Counted from the first letter of the stretch, positions 23,501 to 31,211 are shown. The stretch: DNA of 64,000 nt from Chrysaora quinquecirrha (GCA_014526335.1 JACTAT010000022.1:167823-231822), one strand, 5' to 3'. Program-made: numbers and translations. The notes: a model not told the origin generated them from the letters alone.

Positions 23501-26500
23501 GTTTTATAGAAGTGTCCGCTATATGTAGGTTGTTTTACACAGAAATCACCCTTTGGTGACAATTTTTTGTCCATTGTTTAGAGGTGTCCGTTGCGTAAAT
23601 GTGTCCGTTAATTTATCGCTTCCACTGTAGCTTTCTTTGTTTTTTTTTGTTTCTTTTTCCAACACTGTAGGTAATCATTCACTGCAATTTTCTTTCATAT
23701 GAGGTTGTAAGCTCGAAGATTTGTCATGTCTCTTTCCTAGATAAAAACTTAAACACCATCTCAGTTCAATTCTCGCTGCAGCAGCCTTCATTGTCAGAGA
23801 TACCAAAAGATTCATGTATTTCAATACAAGACGTTGACAAAAACATCCAAGGTCCGTTTTACGTAAAGAACCTTACGCTGTCGAGCGATTTATCGATTCC
23901 TGTGAAGCTAGCTCTGCTGTCGAACAAAGAAACCCGCAGACAAAATTTCAAGGCCATTCTTAATAATGGCTGGTGTTCTGATGGTAATAGCATCCAAGGG
24001 AGGCAAATTAAAGATGGCGACTTCTCAGCTGAATTTCAGTATATTGAACAGAATCAATTGGTACGTTTAGAGAAATATGTCGACAAGAGTTCAAGTGCTT
24101 TTGAAGGACCTGGCCAAGGTATGTGTTTTACATAAAAACGTAAACCCCTTTATGAGAAACATTGCTCTATAACTTGCTGTATGGTTACTTATTTTTTCAC
24201 ACAATTCTTGTAAGTTTTTTGGAGATGCAAGCATTGCACGGAGAGCCCGCTTTGATGGTGCTTTTTCCTCCGACAGGTCGTACATAGGGTGATTCTATGC
24301 GATAGGCCACCCCCCTCCCGGAGAACACTTACTCCAAATTGCTATTCTGTGATTCTTATCATGTCTGGGATAATTTTCCACATATATACAACCCAATCTG
24401 TGAGCATATGTCAAAGCTTTACAACAAGGGGAGAACGTTTAAAAACTGTAGCTATACCATTGCGGGACCACTTTGTTTGAAAAAGCGTAACAAGTCCAGG
24501 AAAAAGTTCAGCGACACATTTCCGTAACCGAAATTGGTCTTTGAGTAGTAAAGATGTCAAACTTGCTAGAAAAAGCAGCAACATACGTACTAGGGCATTT
24601 AAAAGCTTTTTTTTTGTCTGACTTTCCTCAGACCTTAAACGTTAGAAACGGACAGAAACGTTTAGTCAGTTGTTTCGGTCTGTTTCTGCTGTTTATAATC
24701 TGAGGACGCACGGGAACGGCCCACTCTGCGAGTAGGGTTAGAGACAGGCAATGTGGGAAATAAGACTGGGAAGCCTGGACAGTCTGTAGCCTGATCAAGT
24801 AGTTCTGTTCATAGAGCATGACTGTAGTCATCAAGGTCAGTTGGTAAAGCACTGTCGTGTAAAGCCATGGGTCGTAGGTTCTAGACTTTTCCTGGTTGTA
24901 AGATTTTCGCAATTTTTGTTGAAAAATTGCTTCTCTTAAGAGAAACAATTAAGAGAACATGTAAGAGATTGATACGACCAGGATAGGTTTCGAGCTTAAG
25001 ACCCTTTTACCTTCCTGTAACAGCCAGGATCACAGGACATAAGTTCGAGACCTATCCTGGTCTAATCAGTCGCACTTTCTCTAATTAATTCTGCGATTCC
25101 TAATCCTGCCATAAAAAATCCCTACTATTTATTTATCATTTATTGTTTTCTATTTGCTAGATATATCATAGATATACCATTTATTGCTTTCTATTTGCTA
25201 ACAGAAACAGCTCTGTTCAGATTGACACTATCCTCAAAGGATGACCCAATGATAAACATGTCTGCTGGCTCCTGTATTGATGTGCTGATCACAGACTCGA
25301 GCTTTCTTGACCTTGAAGCTGTTGTTGTTTCTTCCCAATACTTCAAGTACGCTCAAGCAACATCACTCAACCGATTAGATTTGAGAATTCCAAAGGTCGG
25401 TGCAGACAGTTTCGAGTTCACGACGCACGTCATTGTTCACATGGGACATTGTTTGCAGGAAAAGTTAACAGGCGATCTTACTGGTGAAATTTTTGTTGAT
25501 GTGACCGAAGGAAAACATGTATATGATACGCCAATATTCCTTAAAGAATACGGTGAGTGATTTTCATATTTGCTACACTTGAACCGTAAGGTTCTAGCCA
25601 AACGATAAAACATTGTTTGTCAAACATTTGAAGTTTTCTTTTATTTGCTACGTTTAAACCGTTAGGCCCCAGCCAAACGATAAAACATTGTTTGTCAAAC
25701 AGTTTTATTAGGATATTAGGATTTAACTTCATTTTTTCTTGCTATTTCACTGCATATTTACAACCCATTTCACTTGTAGTTTCAGCCTCGACTAACCTCT
25801 GCACGTATGTCTCTTGCCGTTTTCATGGAAAATGCGCTATGGTCGACAACTCCCCTGAATGCAGTTGTCCAAATTGTCCTTTACTTTACGATCCCGTCTG
25901 TGCCAGCGATCAACGAACGTACGACAGTGAGTGTGCAATGAAAAGGACTGCTTGCAGGACAAGGAAGGAATTATCATTGATATACAGAGGGAAATGCGGT
26001 AAGAAGAATAAAGCCCTGTTTACACTACAAAAATCTAACCCAGGTTAACTTCAACCCGGGTCGAACCCGGGTTAGATTTTTGCAGTGTAAACAGGGCTTA
26101 ATTTTTTTGCGATAAACAGCGGAATCATTTTCGGGCATACTTAAAAGCGTTTTTTCGTCTGACACTCCTCAGAGTATGAACGTCAGAAACAGACCGAAAC
26201 AATAGACTAAGGCGGAATTTATACTCAGATGCAGCTTGAGGATTGTTTCAGAATCATTGGCAAAGCAAGACCTTTGTTTCACTTAGGGGTTTTGGAATCT
26301 GTCCACATCAAAACCAAAAGGCCAGTTCTGTGTAGATAGAAAGAGTTCGTTTTCTCACTTGGACTCTTCAAATAATTCTATTGGTCTTCCCGCTGTATCT
26401 GACCAGCTGATTGGTGTTTAAAACACAAAGTCAAATACTCCCTTTTGTTGTTGTTGATACTTTTTTGAGTAGGCTGCCATTTCTACTTTTTTCAACTAAT

Positions 26501-29500
26501 TTAGGCCTACTATGCATGCCGCATCCAGGCATGGGACCCCTAGTTTAATGTCCCTTCCGAAGGACGGCAGAGTGAGTTGTTTAGTCATCCATCTGGAAAG
26601 TCACGGATCCAGGCGCTGACCTCACACGACCAAGCTTAACTGCAGCTGTCTAACGAGAGCTGACCGAGAAGCTTGGCCAGTCACTCTTCAGAGTATAACC
26701 ATCAGAAACCGACCTACATAATTTAAGAAGATGGAATTTAAACCCAGATGTGGATCGAAAAGCACCTATAGAAAGTAGCGCTGATTGTATTTTAAACACC
26801 AATCCGGGATACAGTGGCAAGATCAATAGAATTAATTGAAGAGTCCAAGTTACAGCGAGAATTGTTTTGGCAAAGGAAGATTTCTGTCTCATTTAGGAGT
26901 TACGGAATCCATGTCAAAATCGGGATCAAAATCACAAGGCCGGTTCTGTATAGACAGAAAGAGTTTGTTTTCTCACTTGGAAGTTGGACCAGCCCAATTT
27001 TTCAAAAGGCAATGAAAAATGTCTCTTGTTTGTAGCAAACCGCATCAAACTTCCTTGTGTTGATAATATTTCCTCCATTTAAGGAAAATTCCTCAAAAGT
27101 GAAAGCACTTTCGCTTAGATTTATTCATTTTTTTCTTACCGTAGAGGATTTTACTGTTTTGAATGGAATTATGGAGCCTAGTGGAAAAGAAATGCCTCTG
27201 AACGCAAAGTGCCATCTTTTTCAGTTCAATAGTTCATCTAGAAATTGGCTCAACGATGCTAGAAGCCTACTAAACAGAACTGCCAACAGAATAAGCACGT
27301 TGAGTTCAGAATATGCAATACTAATACCTAAAGGCAATTCTGAGAATAGAGCTGTCATGTTAGCAAATGCTGGTCGCTGTCCAAAGGGGTTTGTTCAAAT
27401 ACCAAAAGAAAATGTTAATGATTATGTGTTGAAAGGAAATATAACGGAACAATCAAAGTTCACCATTTTTAAGAATATTCAAGAATAATGCCAGGCTCCA
27501 ACTTCATGAAGACAATTTTTATTTCTCTGCGTTTTTCACAAGGCACAAAATGTGATTATCGCGCTGTGTATGTTTAACAATACACATTGGACTAAATTGG
27601 TTTAATGAGATTTGCGGAGTTGAATAGTACTTCCAAGTGTAGATTTGGTTTCTTTTATCATAAACTGGTAAATGACAAAGATTTGACTTATTTCTCTTGA
27701 TCTTCAGGCCGATTGGTAACATTGTAAATTAAGCATAATTTAAGAATATTTTTAGGCTCAAAATCGAAAAATCTTAAGAATAATCGAGGTTCGGCAAAAT
27801 TAAATATTAAAAAGTGTGGTATTCGTACTATCTTTAAAATAGTTTTGTTTATTTGTGTGTTAAGCTAATGGTTTTGTATGTGCATGTATTGTGGATTGTA
27901 GAGACGATGACAACCCTGTCTGCGGCAGCGATGGTGTTACGTATCAGAACGAATGCAAGATGAAATCAAGGAACTGCTTTGAAAGAAGATCCGTGGAAGT
28001 CATGTATCCGGGAAAATGCGGTATGAAATTAGGATAATTTAAGTCTAGTAGCCGTATTCAACCAGGGTTTTGGCCTTCCAGTCCCCTTTAATACTTGCCC
28101 GAATACTTGTTATTAGTAATTATTATTATATACCCAGGGCCGTCGAAAGGTAGAGGGAACCCCGGCGTAATGTAACCGTACTGGGTCTAAAGGAGAAATT
28201 GGGGGAAACGTTAAGAGAATTTCCATTTTTGCGTGCCCCCTCACAGCCCGGGCCACGAACCTCTGACCTCTCTCTACGGCATTGTATATACCAATCAATC
28301 ATATTTTCAACAAGAGCCTCTGAAATTTCTACCTGCCTAACACAGTCCTATTTTTTTTGTAGAACCTTCTACATGCAGGCACACTAAATGCTTGTATGGA
28401 AAATGCAAACGGTTTGATAACGGTACTGAAATTTGTCAATGCGAGATGAAATGTTCCAAGATGTCCCCTTCTTGGGTCTGTGGATCGAACGGGAAAAATT
28501 ACTTCAACGACTGTGAAAGAAAGAGAGATATTTGTTTAAGCCAAAAAAACATCCCAATAGTCAGTACTGGGCGCTGTGGTAAGAAGACATTTTTATCTTG
28601 ATTCTATATTTTTTTAACGACATTATTTCTGTTAAAGTCGTATAAGCTTTGTTAAAGGCGTATCTGACCCGATTCTTAATAGAGTCGTATCTGACATGAG
28701 GCTTTTTAAAGTCATTTCCAACTTAAGTCTTGTTAAAATCGTATCTGACCTGAGACTTGTGAAGTCGTATTTGAACAGAGTCTTGTAAAAGTCGTATCTG
28801 ACATGAGACTTTTTGAAGTCGTAAGTGACTTGTTAAAGGCGTATCTGACCTGAGTCTTGTTACGTCGTACCTGACCTGAGTCCTGCTTAAGTCGTATCTA
28901 AACCGAGACTTGATAAAGCTGGAAATGACTTGTTAAAGTCGTATGCGACCTGAGACATGATAATGTTGTACGTGACCTGATGTGATACGTCTTTATTTAC
29001 TTTTTAGATCCTACCGACTAATGCCTAAGTACAACATTTTGTATCTACGAACAACCTTCACGTTTTCATCCACCTTCTACTACATTGCTGTTTTTAAACT
29101 TCTAATTCTTCTGACTTTTGTTTTTCGGAGTCTGTGAGGTGCAAAACTCAAAAGATTTCGAAAACCCAAAAGGAGCCACCCTAGTTCATTTTGGCCCAAA
29201 CATAATGCCTCATTCCCGATTGCCGTTCCCCGTTCCTTTCAAACTGTTATTTAATTAATTCATTGTTCTTTTTTATAGGTACTTCGAATAGCTTCTTATT
29301 GGGTACCATATTCCAGTCAGGTTCAGCTGAAGAAAAACGAAAAAGTAAGAAGAATATCGGATGTTTAATAATACAGAAAACTGACGACGCAAAAGCATTA
29401 GCGAGTCCGAGCAATGGGCCTACACCATTGTTGAACTCATTGAGCGATTTGCTCTTAAAAATGGATTACTCATTCATTGTAAGAAAAAATCCTGCTTCCC

Positions 29501-31172
29501 TAGCTAAATCATTGCCTAATTCAGGACTTGGTCTTTTGAACATGGATGCAATGTTAAGCAAAGTCTCGAGTTTATCTGAAGCATTAAAAGAAAGACAGAC
29601 TCCGGAGAATCTGATCATGGATTTGATGCAGAAATTAAAAGGAGGAGCTAAATTGTTGGAAAATGACTCTAAAGTTTTGTTAGGAGAATGTTCTGGTGTG
29701 GAACAAAATGAAGATAAATTCAAAAGGACAACGTTTAGCCTGCCTGATGCATCCGATTTGATATTCATTTATTATGGTAAGCAAACATGATGGCTTCTTT
29801 ATAAAAACATTGACATATTAGTAAAACATAAAGATACAATGAACATTTAAAAAAAATGATAAACATTAACATAACTATAAACAAAAACATAAACACAGAT
29901 ACAAACATCCAGTAAACACAAGCATAAACAAAAACATTAAAAAATCAGAAACATAAACATAACTAAAACATAAAGATAAGCGTAAACATACATAAAACAA
30001 ACATTAACATAAACACAAGCGTAAACATAAACATAAACATACATGAACATAAACAAAAACATAAAGATAACATAAACGTAAACATAAACATAAACGTAAA
30101 CATAAACATAAGCATAAGCCTAAACATAAAAATAACCACAAACATTAAGGTGTATATAAACATGATCATAAAGTAAACACAAGCATAAACTTAAATAAAC
30201 ATAAACATAAACATGAAAACGAGCATAAATGAAAATAAACACAAATATGAACATAACTATAAACATCTGCATAAAACATAAGCATAAAAATAAACGAAAA
30301 CATAAAGAAAACTTAAATCAAATTAATAAAGAGAAAATCAAAATTGGCATCCATAAACATTAGAAAACATTTAACATAAACATATGCATAAAGCATCGGC
30401 ATCAACATATAAATAAACAAAGAAAACCAAAACAAAAGTATAAACATAAGAAAACAAATAGACACAAAAAACAACATAAGCAACGTATACATATATATGA
30501 ACTGAAACATAAACAAAACTATGAACGTTAATACAAACTTCAGAGTAAACTTTTGTAACTCATTTTGTATCAAATTTTCATTTTTCTAGAGAAGAAATGC
30601 AATGAGAAAGATTGCAAAGACTACTCAAGATGCCACACATTTGAAAATGGCACAAGTAAATGCATATGCAAGTTGGGCTGTGAAAGAAATTTAGATCCTG
30701 TGTGCGCAAGTGATGGCATTTCGTATGATAATTTATGCATTTTGCAAAGAGAATCTTGCCTGAGGAAAGCTGGACTCACTGTTAAACATCAAGGAGAATG
30801 TGGTAGGTTGAAAAATTTCATTTTTTGAAAGTCCTAACCTAAAGCTTCTTTTCTTACACTCTCACTCTTCTGTGTATTAATCATGTAAAAAGACTAAACA
30901 CTAATACAAACTTAAACCTTTGTAACTCATTTCTTATAAGAAATTCTCTTTGTTTCTAGAGAAGACATGCAATGAAGAAGATTGCAAAGACTATTCAAGA
31001 TGCCACACGTTTGAAAATGGCACTAGTAAATGCATATGCCATTTGGGTTGTGGAAGAAATTTAGATCCTGTGTGTGCAAGTGATGGAAATTCGTATGATA
31101 ATTTATGCATTATGCAAAGAGAATCTTGCTTAAGAAAAGCTGGACTCACTGTTAAACATCAAGGAGAATGTG
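11454..31172 (+). CDS. Secreted mosaic protein: VWC-like, 2x Ig, multiple YscW-like modules, Kazal (gene span)
   Basis: Gene model read from splice context and phase. Exons: 11454-11526, 14148-14214, 14311-14363, 15389-15649, 16212-16511, 17883-18272, 19626-20399, 21610-22005, 23741-24118, 25205-25552, 25780-25998, 27145-27488. These join without a frame break into 1200 codons plus TAA. Every junction is phase 1 except the one inside the VWC-like domain (phase 2), so each domain is a removable 1-1 cassette. Further cassettes in the same phase follow at 27865-28020, 28363-28578, 29279-29776, 30590-30802 and 30960-31172; they need either skipping of the 27145 exon or a separate gene. A signal peptide with only extracellular domains implies a secreted or matrix protein, with protease-inhibitor potential from the Kazal domains. 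No transmembrane segment is seen. The 3' end is lost in the gap at 31212. Confidence 0.7.
12225..12592. mobile_element. MITE family C, copy 1
   Basis: Ends TACACGTA, T tract, ATATGAAACC at the left and ...CTTATAAAAAAATACGTGTA at the right. Interior words 'AAGGAAACT' and 'AAGAAATTTTCAGTACTGG' in both orientations. Copies at 38253-38502 and 38503-38690. Noncoding. Confidence 0.65.
12708..12990. mobile_element. MITE family D, partial copy 1
   Basis: Contains TTTTTTATAAGAAACTCGTTTATAAG and the core 'gcatcgagagacaaactttggttac', which recurs at about 31940-32010. The right terminus is not found, so the copy is truncated. Confidence 0.5.
13287..13352. repeat. (ACTC)n microsatellite
   Basis: About 16 perfect ACTC tetranucleotides in intron 1. 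A few degenerate ACTT/ACTA units follow. Confidence 0.9.
14148..14214 (+). CDS. Mosaic gene exon 2: first half of VWC-like domain
   Basis: Acceptor TTTCTAG at 14141-14147, donor TTG|GTGAGT at 14214/14215. Encodes SCRHNGRDFRPGQETVRNCQ then R and part of the next Cys codon. The pattern C-x5-F-x-PG-x-x-x-C matches the start of a von Willebrand C (VWC) type domain. Ends in phase 2, the only non-phase-1 junction in the gene, so this intron splits a domain. Confidence 0.65.
14311..14363 (+). CDS. Mosaic gene exon 3: second half of VWC-like domain
   Basis: Acceptor TTTTAG at 14305-14310, donor AAAG|GTAATT at 14363. Completes the split codon to Cys and encodes CYCLQSGQWICKGESCTK. Together with exon 2 this gives the C-x-C...G-W-x-C...C signature of the N-terminal half of a VWC domain; the usual CCP-x-C end is absent, so it is a short or partial VWC. 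Exits in phase 1. Confidence 0.65.
14815..15275. repeat. ATC/ATG-rich imperfect repeat in intron 3
   Basis: Long degenerate run of CATCAT, GATCAT and ATAATC words with no clean higher-order period. Related to 6205-6545 and 40985-41310 in composition. The minus-strand frame across it is not a gene. Confidence 0.75.
15389..15649 (+). CDS. Mosaic gene exon 4: Ig-like domain 1
   Basis: Acceptor CCTTGCAG, donor AACG|GTAAGG; 261 bases, phase 1 to 1. The translation has the Ig pattern: 'GSSVYIVCKHE' (first Cys), FFWFVNDRL (core Trp), then IRFDSKKF and VVCGVTF with the second Cys, ending KVFITN. The DxGxYxC motif before the second Cys is absent (SSIVSVVCGV), so this is a divergent Ig domain. An immunoglobulin fold in the extracellular space usually serves adhesion or binding. 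Confidence 0.7.
15700..15785. mobile_element. Fragment of MITE family I
   Basis: 'GGACATGTTACACCCGACAC...GCGCGACATGTCTCC' words match the interior of 1177-1456 and 34598-34892. It lies just after the exon 4 donor. Truncated on both sides. Confidence 0.5.
16212..16511 (+). CDS. Mosaic gene exon 5: Ig-like domain 2 (I-set)
   Basis: Acceptor TTTTCTAG, donor AAAG|GTATGC; 300 bases, phase 1 to 1. A canonical I-set domain: 'VEVSSGMEVSLSC', GHPDPEISWFKFG with the core Trp, then LTPDSTLLI and 'ADGGLYQCMATNKLG' (DxGxYxC-type motif) and a closing strand TTELVVNK. This is the best-supported domain in the gene. Confidence 0.9.
16895..17060 (-). mobile_element. tRNA-derived SINE, copy 2 (reverse orientation)
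   Basis: Reverse complement of the element at 287-460: shares 'gctaggatctcag', 'gagatctcgatcctgacgct' and 'gacaccacgagccagctgga'. The B-box region is degraded. Located in intron 5. Confidence 0.55.
17319..17734. mobile_element. MITE family A, copy 4, in intron 5
   Basis: Ends TACACGCC, T tract, and AAAAAAGCGTGTA. Core as in 734-1143 with a small internal duplication around 17564-17578 (GCTCACATGGGGCTCACATG). Noncoding. Confidence 0.75.
17883..18272 (+). CDS. Mosaic gene exon 6: YscW-like module 1
   Basis: Acceptor TTTTTAG, donor GAGAG|GTAAGG; 390 bases, phase 1 to 1. The module starts GVTFQVNGVL, carries 'IPPGSCLFIYLV' with the first Cys and 'YDLMAVLNFGSC' with the second, then RDGDAV and a tail rich in L and N. 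These landmarks (IPxxSC and G-x-C about 70 residues later) recur in the next six modules. The 'IPPGS-L-V' strand and later 'Y-x-x-x-A-x-L' strand recall the bacterial YbaY/YscW lipoprotein fold; this comparison is from memory of the pattern and needs a profile search. Confidence 0.65.
18680..19075. mobile_element. GGGCCTGTTTATATGAG MITE in intron 6
   Basis: Inverted ends GGGCCTGTTTATATGAG and CTCATATAAACAGGCCC enclose about 394 bp containing repeated 'GGTGAAATTTCACC' motifs. TAAA flanks both sides (18677-18680 and 19075-19078), a plausible 4-bp target duplication. Noncoding. Confidence 0.65.
19626..20399 (+). CDS. Mosaic gene exon 7: YscW-like modules 2 and 3 fused
   Basis: Acceptor TTTTTTAG, donor AAAG|GTCTGT (a weak donor); 774 bases, phase 1 to 1. 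Two modules lie in one exon: module 2 with 'IPQGSCLKIGIATED', an extra CSTAETC pair and 'YLSAALLQIGKC'; module 3 with 'IPANSCLTISV', an extra CHGFGSC pair and 'YLIDAYVNLGWC', then KIGDYES. At about 20013-20016 the boundary reads TCAG/GTAATA in phase 1, exactly where other modules have an intron, so an intron was probably lost here. Confidence 0.7.
20450..21580. repeat. (TCTTG)n pentanucleotide satellite in intron 7
   Basis: About 1.1 kb of TCTTG units with higher-order variation (interruptions TATC, ACTCATCTTATC, TTTTTC). A block of about 180 bp that includes ACTCATCTTATC and a TCTATCTTCT word appears several times, last at about 21180-21360 and 21365-21550. Long open frames on both strands (C, L, S, V only on the plus strand; D, K, R, T, Q on the minus) follow from the repeat having no in-frame stop; they are not genes. 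Confidence 0.9.
21610..22005 (+). CDS. Mosaic gene exon 8: YscW-like module 4
   Basis: Acceptor CCCTTGCAG directly after the satellite, donor AAAG|GTACGA; 396 bases, phase 1 to 1. Shows 'VNISGSVTLVPQIF', 'IPASSCLIIQVQEL', an extra CKTGSSC pair, 'FSITAILNIGWC' and RSGDYHTFGL. All landmarks are intact, and the extra Cys pair matches that of modules 2 and 3. Confidence 0.7.
22040..22499. mobile_element. Foldback element with 200-bp inverted arms in intron 8
   Basis: Left arm about 22040-22250 and right arm about 22290-22499 are inverted copies; matching blocks include 'CCATATTCTAAG/...TTTAGAATATGG'-type ends, 'AATAAACTCTCAATTTGTC' and 'AAGCCTATGTTGATTGAAAT'. Spacer about 40 bp. No coding capacity; the open frame running from the satellite through it is spurious. 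Confidence 0.7.
22487..22975. repeat. Tandem repeat, about 153-bp unit, three copies
   Basis: Three successive copies of a unit starting TTTTCTAAAATATGGAATGG and containing 'CTTCTTAATTTCTACTCAGA' and 'AAGCGAGTAATTTTTGAGAA', at about 22487, 22640 and 22795, with a fourth start at 22950. The copies differ at few positions. Begins at the edge of the foldback element. Confidence 0.8.
23150..23635. repeat. Mixed repeat debris in intron 8
   Basis: Contains a family H half (TGTTTGATCGTTTGGCCAGG at about 23200) and its partner near 23410-23440, then a block with repeated 'GTGTCCGTT' words at 23495-23612 that looks like a separate degraded element. No exon seen. Confidence 0.45.
23741..24118 (+). CDS. 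Mosaic gene exon 9: YscW-like module 5
   Basis: Acceptor CTTTCCTAG, donor CAAG|GTATGT; 378 bases, phase 1 to 1. Shows 'IPKDSCISIQDVDKN', then FKAILNNGWC and IKDGDFSAEF. The extra Cys pair of modules 2-4 is absent here. The strand order and spacing otherwise match module 4. Confidence 0.7.
24812..24905 (+). mobile_element. tRNA-like SINE head in intron 9
   Basis: Contains GGTCAGTTGGTAAAGC (A-box-like) followed at tRNA spacing by GGGTCGTAGGTTCTAGAC (B-box-like). No complete cloverleaf is evident, so a SINE head is more likely than a functional tRNA gene. Confidence 0.4.
25205..25552 (+). CDS. Mosaic gene exon 10: YscW-like module 6
   Basis: Acceptor GCTAACAG, donor TACG|GTGAGT; 348 bases, phase 1 to 1. 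Has 'MSAGSCIDVLITDSS' for the first Cys and 'THVIVHMGHC' for the second; the first Pro of the IPxxSC motif is replaced (MSAGSC). More divergent than modules 1-5, but the phase, length and two-Cys layout hold. Confidence 0.6.
25594..25715. repeat. Two copies of a family H fragment in intron 10
   Basis: Direct repeat of about 75 bp: 'AGCCAAACGATAAAACATTG' followed by TTTGTCAAACA occurs at about 25598 and 25672. These are the end words of the family H element at 33299-33815. Confidence 0.6.
25780..25998 (+). CDS. Mosaic gene exon 11: follistatin/Kazal domain
   Basis: Acceptor CACTTGTAG, donor TGCG|GTAAGA; 219 bases, phase 1 to 1. A second in-frame acceptor lies 6 bases further in. Encodes 'CTYVSCRFHGKCAMVDN', CSCPNCPLLYDPVCASD and 'TYDSECAMKRTAC', ending RGKC. 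The C-x-C-x2-C...PVC-x-SD...TY-x2-EC order is the follistatin-like plus Kazal arrangement of extracellular protease-inhibitor modules. The inhibitory P1 position sits in the C-P-x-x loop but I make no target call. Confidence 0.85.
26011..26099. repeat. 89-bp perfect-looking hairpin 12 bases after exon 11
   Basis: AAGCCCTGTTTACACTACAA on the left pairs with TGCAGTGTAAACAGGGCTT on the right; the inner part pairs AAAATCTAACCC with GGGTTAGATTTT. It is a compact MITE or hairpin element beginning 13 bases after the splice donor. It could affect folding around the splice site. Confidence 0.7.
26100..27144 (+). other. Intron 11 contents
   Basis: Contains two related blocks (about 26140-26470 and 26680-27000) that share 'ATTGGTGTTTAAAACA'/'ACTCTTCA', 'GAAAGAGTTCGTTTTCTCAC' type words: copies of a repeat in the same family as 13780-14110. 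A third part (26500-26640) carries a SINE-like phrase 'cggatccaggcgctgacctc'. No exon seen. Confidence 0.4.
27145..27488 (+). CDS. Mosaic gene exon 12: YscW-like module 7, ends in stop
   Basis: Acceptor TTACCGTAG, entry phase 1. Encodes EDFTVLNGIM, 'MPLNAKCHLFQFN' and 'AVMLANAGRC', then runs 'ITEQSKFTIFKNIQE' to TAA at 27486-27488. The first-Cys motif is changed (LNAKC rather than IPxxSC). No GT donor is found before the stop, so this is either the true last exon, an alternative last exon, or an internal exon that lost its donor. Ending here, the spliced frame is exactly 1200 codons. Confidence 0.55.
27865..28020 (+). CDS. Kazal exon (short form)
   Basis: Acceptor TTAAG at 27860-27864, donor TGCG|GTATGA; 156 bases, phase 1 to 1. 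Encodes ANGFVCACIVDC, then RDDDNPVCGSDGVTYQNEC and 'MYPGKC'. The C-x-C-x3-C...PVC-GSDG-x-TY motif is a clear Kazal domain, but the upstream follistatin-like third (C-x4-C-x5-C) is missing compared with 25780-25998 and 28363-28578. The missing part may be an unseen exon or deleted. Confidence 0.6.
28363..28578 (+). CDS. Kazal exon (full follistatin/Kazal)
   Basis: Acceptor TTTTTTTTGTAG, donor TGTG|GTAAGA; 216 bases, phase 1 to 1. Encodes 'CRHTKCLYGKCKRFDNGT', CQCEMKC, then SWVCGSNGKNY and 'FNDCERKRDIC', ending TGRC. The usual D of GSDG is N here. Same module type as exon 11. Confidence 0.75.
28635..28990. repeat. 27-30 bp minisatellite, GTCGTATCTGACCTGAG
   Basis: About a dozen degenerate copies of 'GTCGTATCTGACCTGAGTCT' plus TGTTAAA in the intron after the 28363 exon. 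Unit length varies from 27 to about 33 bases. Confidence 0.75.
29279..29776 (+). CDS. Exon with divergent YscW-like module 8
   Basis: Acceptor TTTTTATAG, donor TATG|GTAAGC; 498 bases, phase 1 to 1, so it is clearly built to fit the same cassette frame. Encodes 'NIGCLIIQKTDDAKALAS' for a possible first Cys strand, a long helical L/K-rich insert ('LMQKLKGGAKLLENDSKVLL') and GECSGVEQ for a possible second Cys. The similarity to modules 1-7 is weak: it may be a different domain. Longest single-module exon in the gene. Confidence 0.6.
29800..30560. repeat. (AAACAT)n degenerate hexanucleotide repeat
   Basis: About 750 bp of AAACATA, AAACATAAG and AAACACA words filling the intron between the module 8 exon and the next Kazal exon. 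Minus-strand frames rich in F, M, L and I arise from the repeat. Confidence 0.8.
30590..30802 (+). CDS. Kazal exon, tandem copy a
   Basis: Acceptor TTTTTCTAG, donor TGTG|GTAGGT; 213 bases, phase 1 to 1. Encodes 'EKKCNEKDCKDYSRCHTFEN', GTSKCICKLGC and 'LDPVCASDGISYDNLC', ending HQGEC. Full follistatin/Kazal module. About 95% identical to the next exon, including parts of the flanking intron (TTTGTAACTCATTT before, GGTTGAAAA after). Confidence 0.85.
30960..31172 (+). CDS. Kazal exon, tandem copy b
   Basis: Acceptor TGTTTCTAG, donor TGTG|GTAGGT; 213 bases, phase 1 to 1. Differs from copy a at a handful of residues (for example CHLGCGRN for CKLGCERN and IMQRE for ILQRE). Its donor is 39 bases before the 500-N gap, so further copies could lie in the gap. 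A close relative lies on the minus strand at 52474-52689. Confidence 0.85.
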
Positions 31173-31211
31173 GTAGGTTGAAAAGTTCATTTCTGAAAGT
31201 CCTAAGCTTTT

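Noticed and set aside
27530..27570. Missing N-terminal Kazal part for the exon at 27865
   Set aside because: A frame reading GTKCDYRAV lies here behind an AG, but it has only one Cys and hits a stop; too weak to call.
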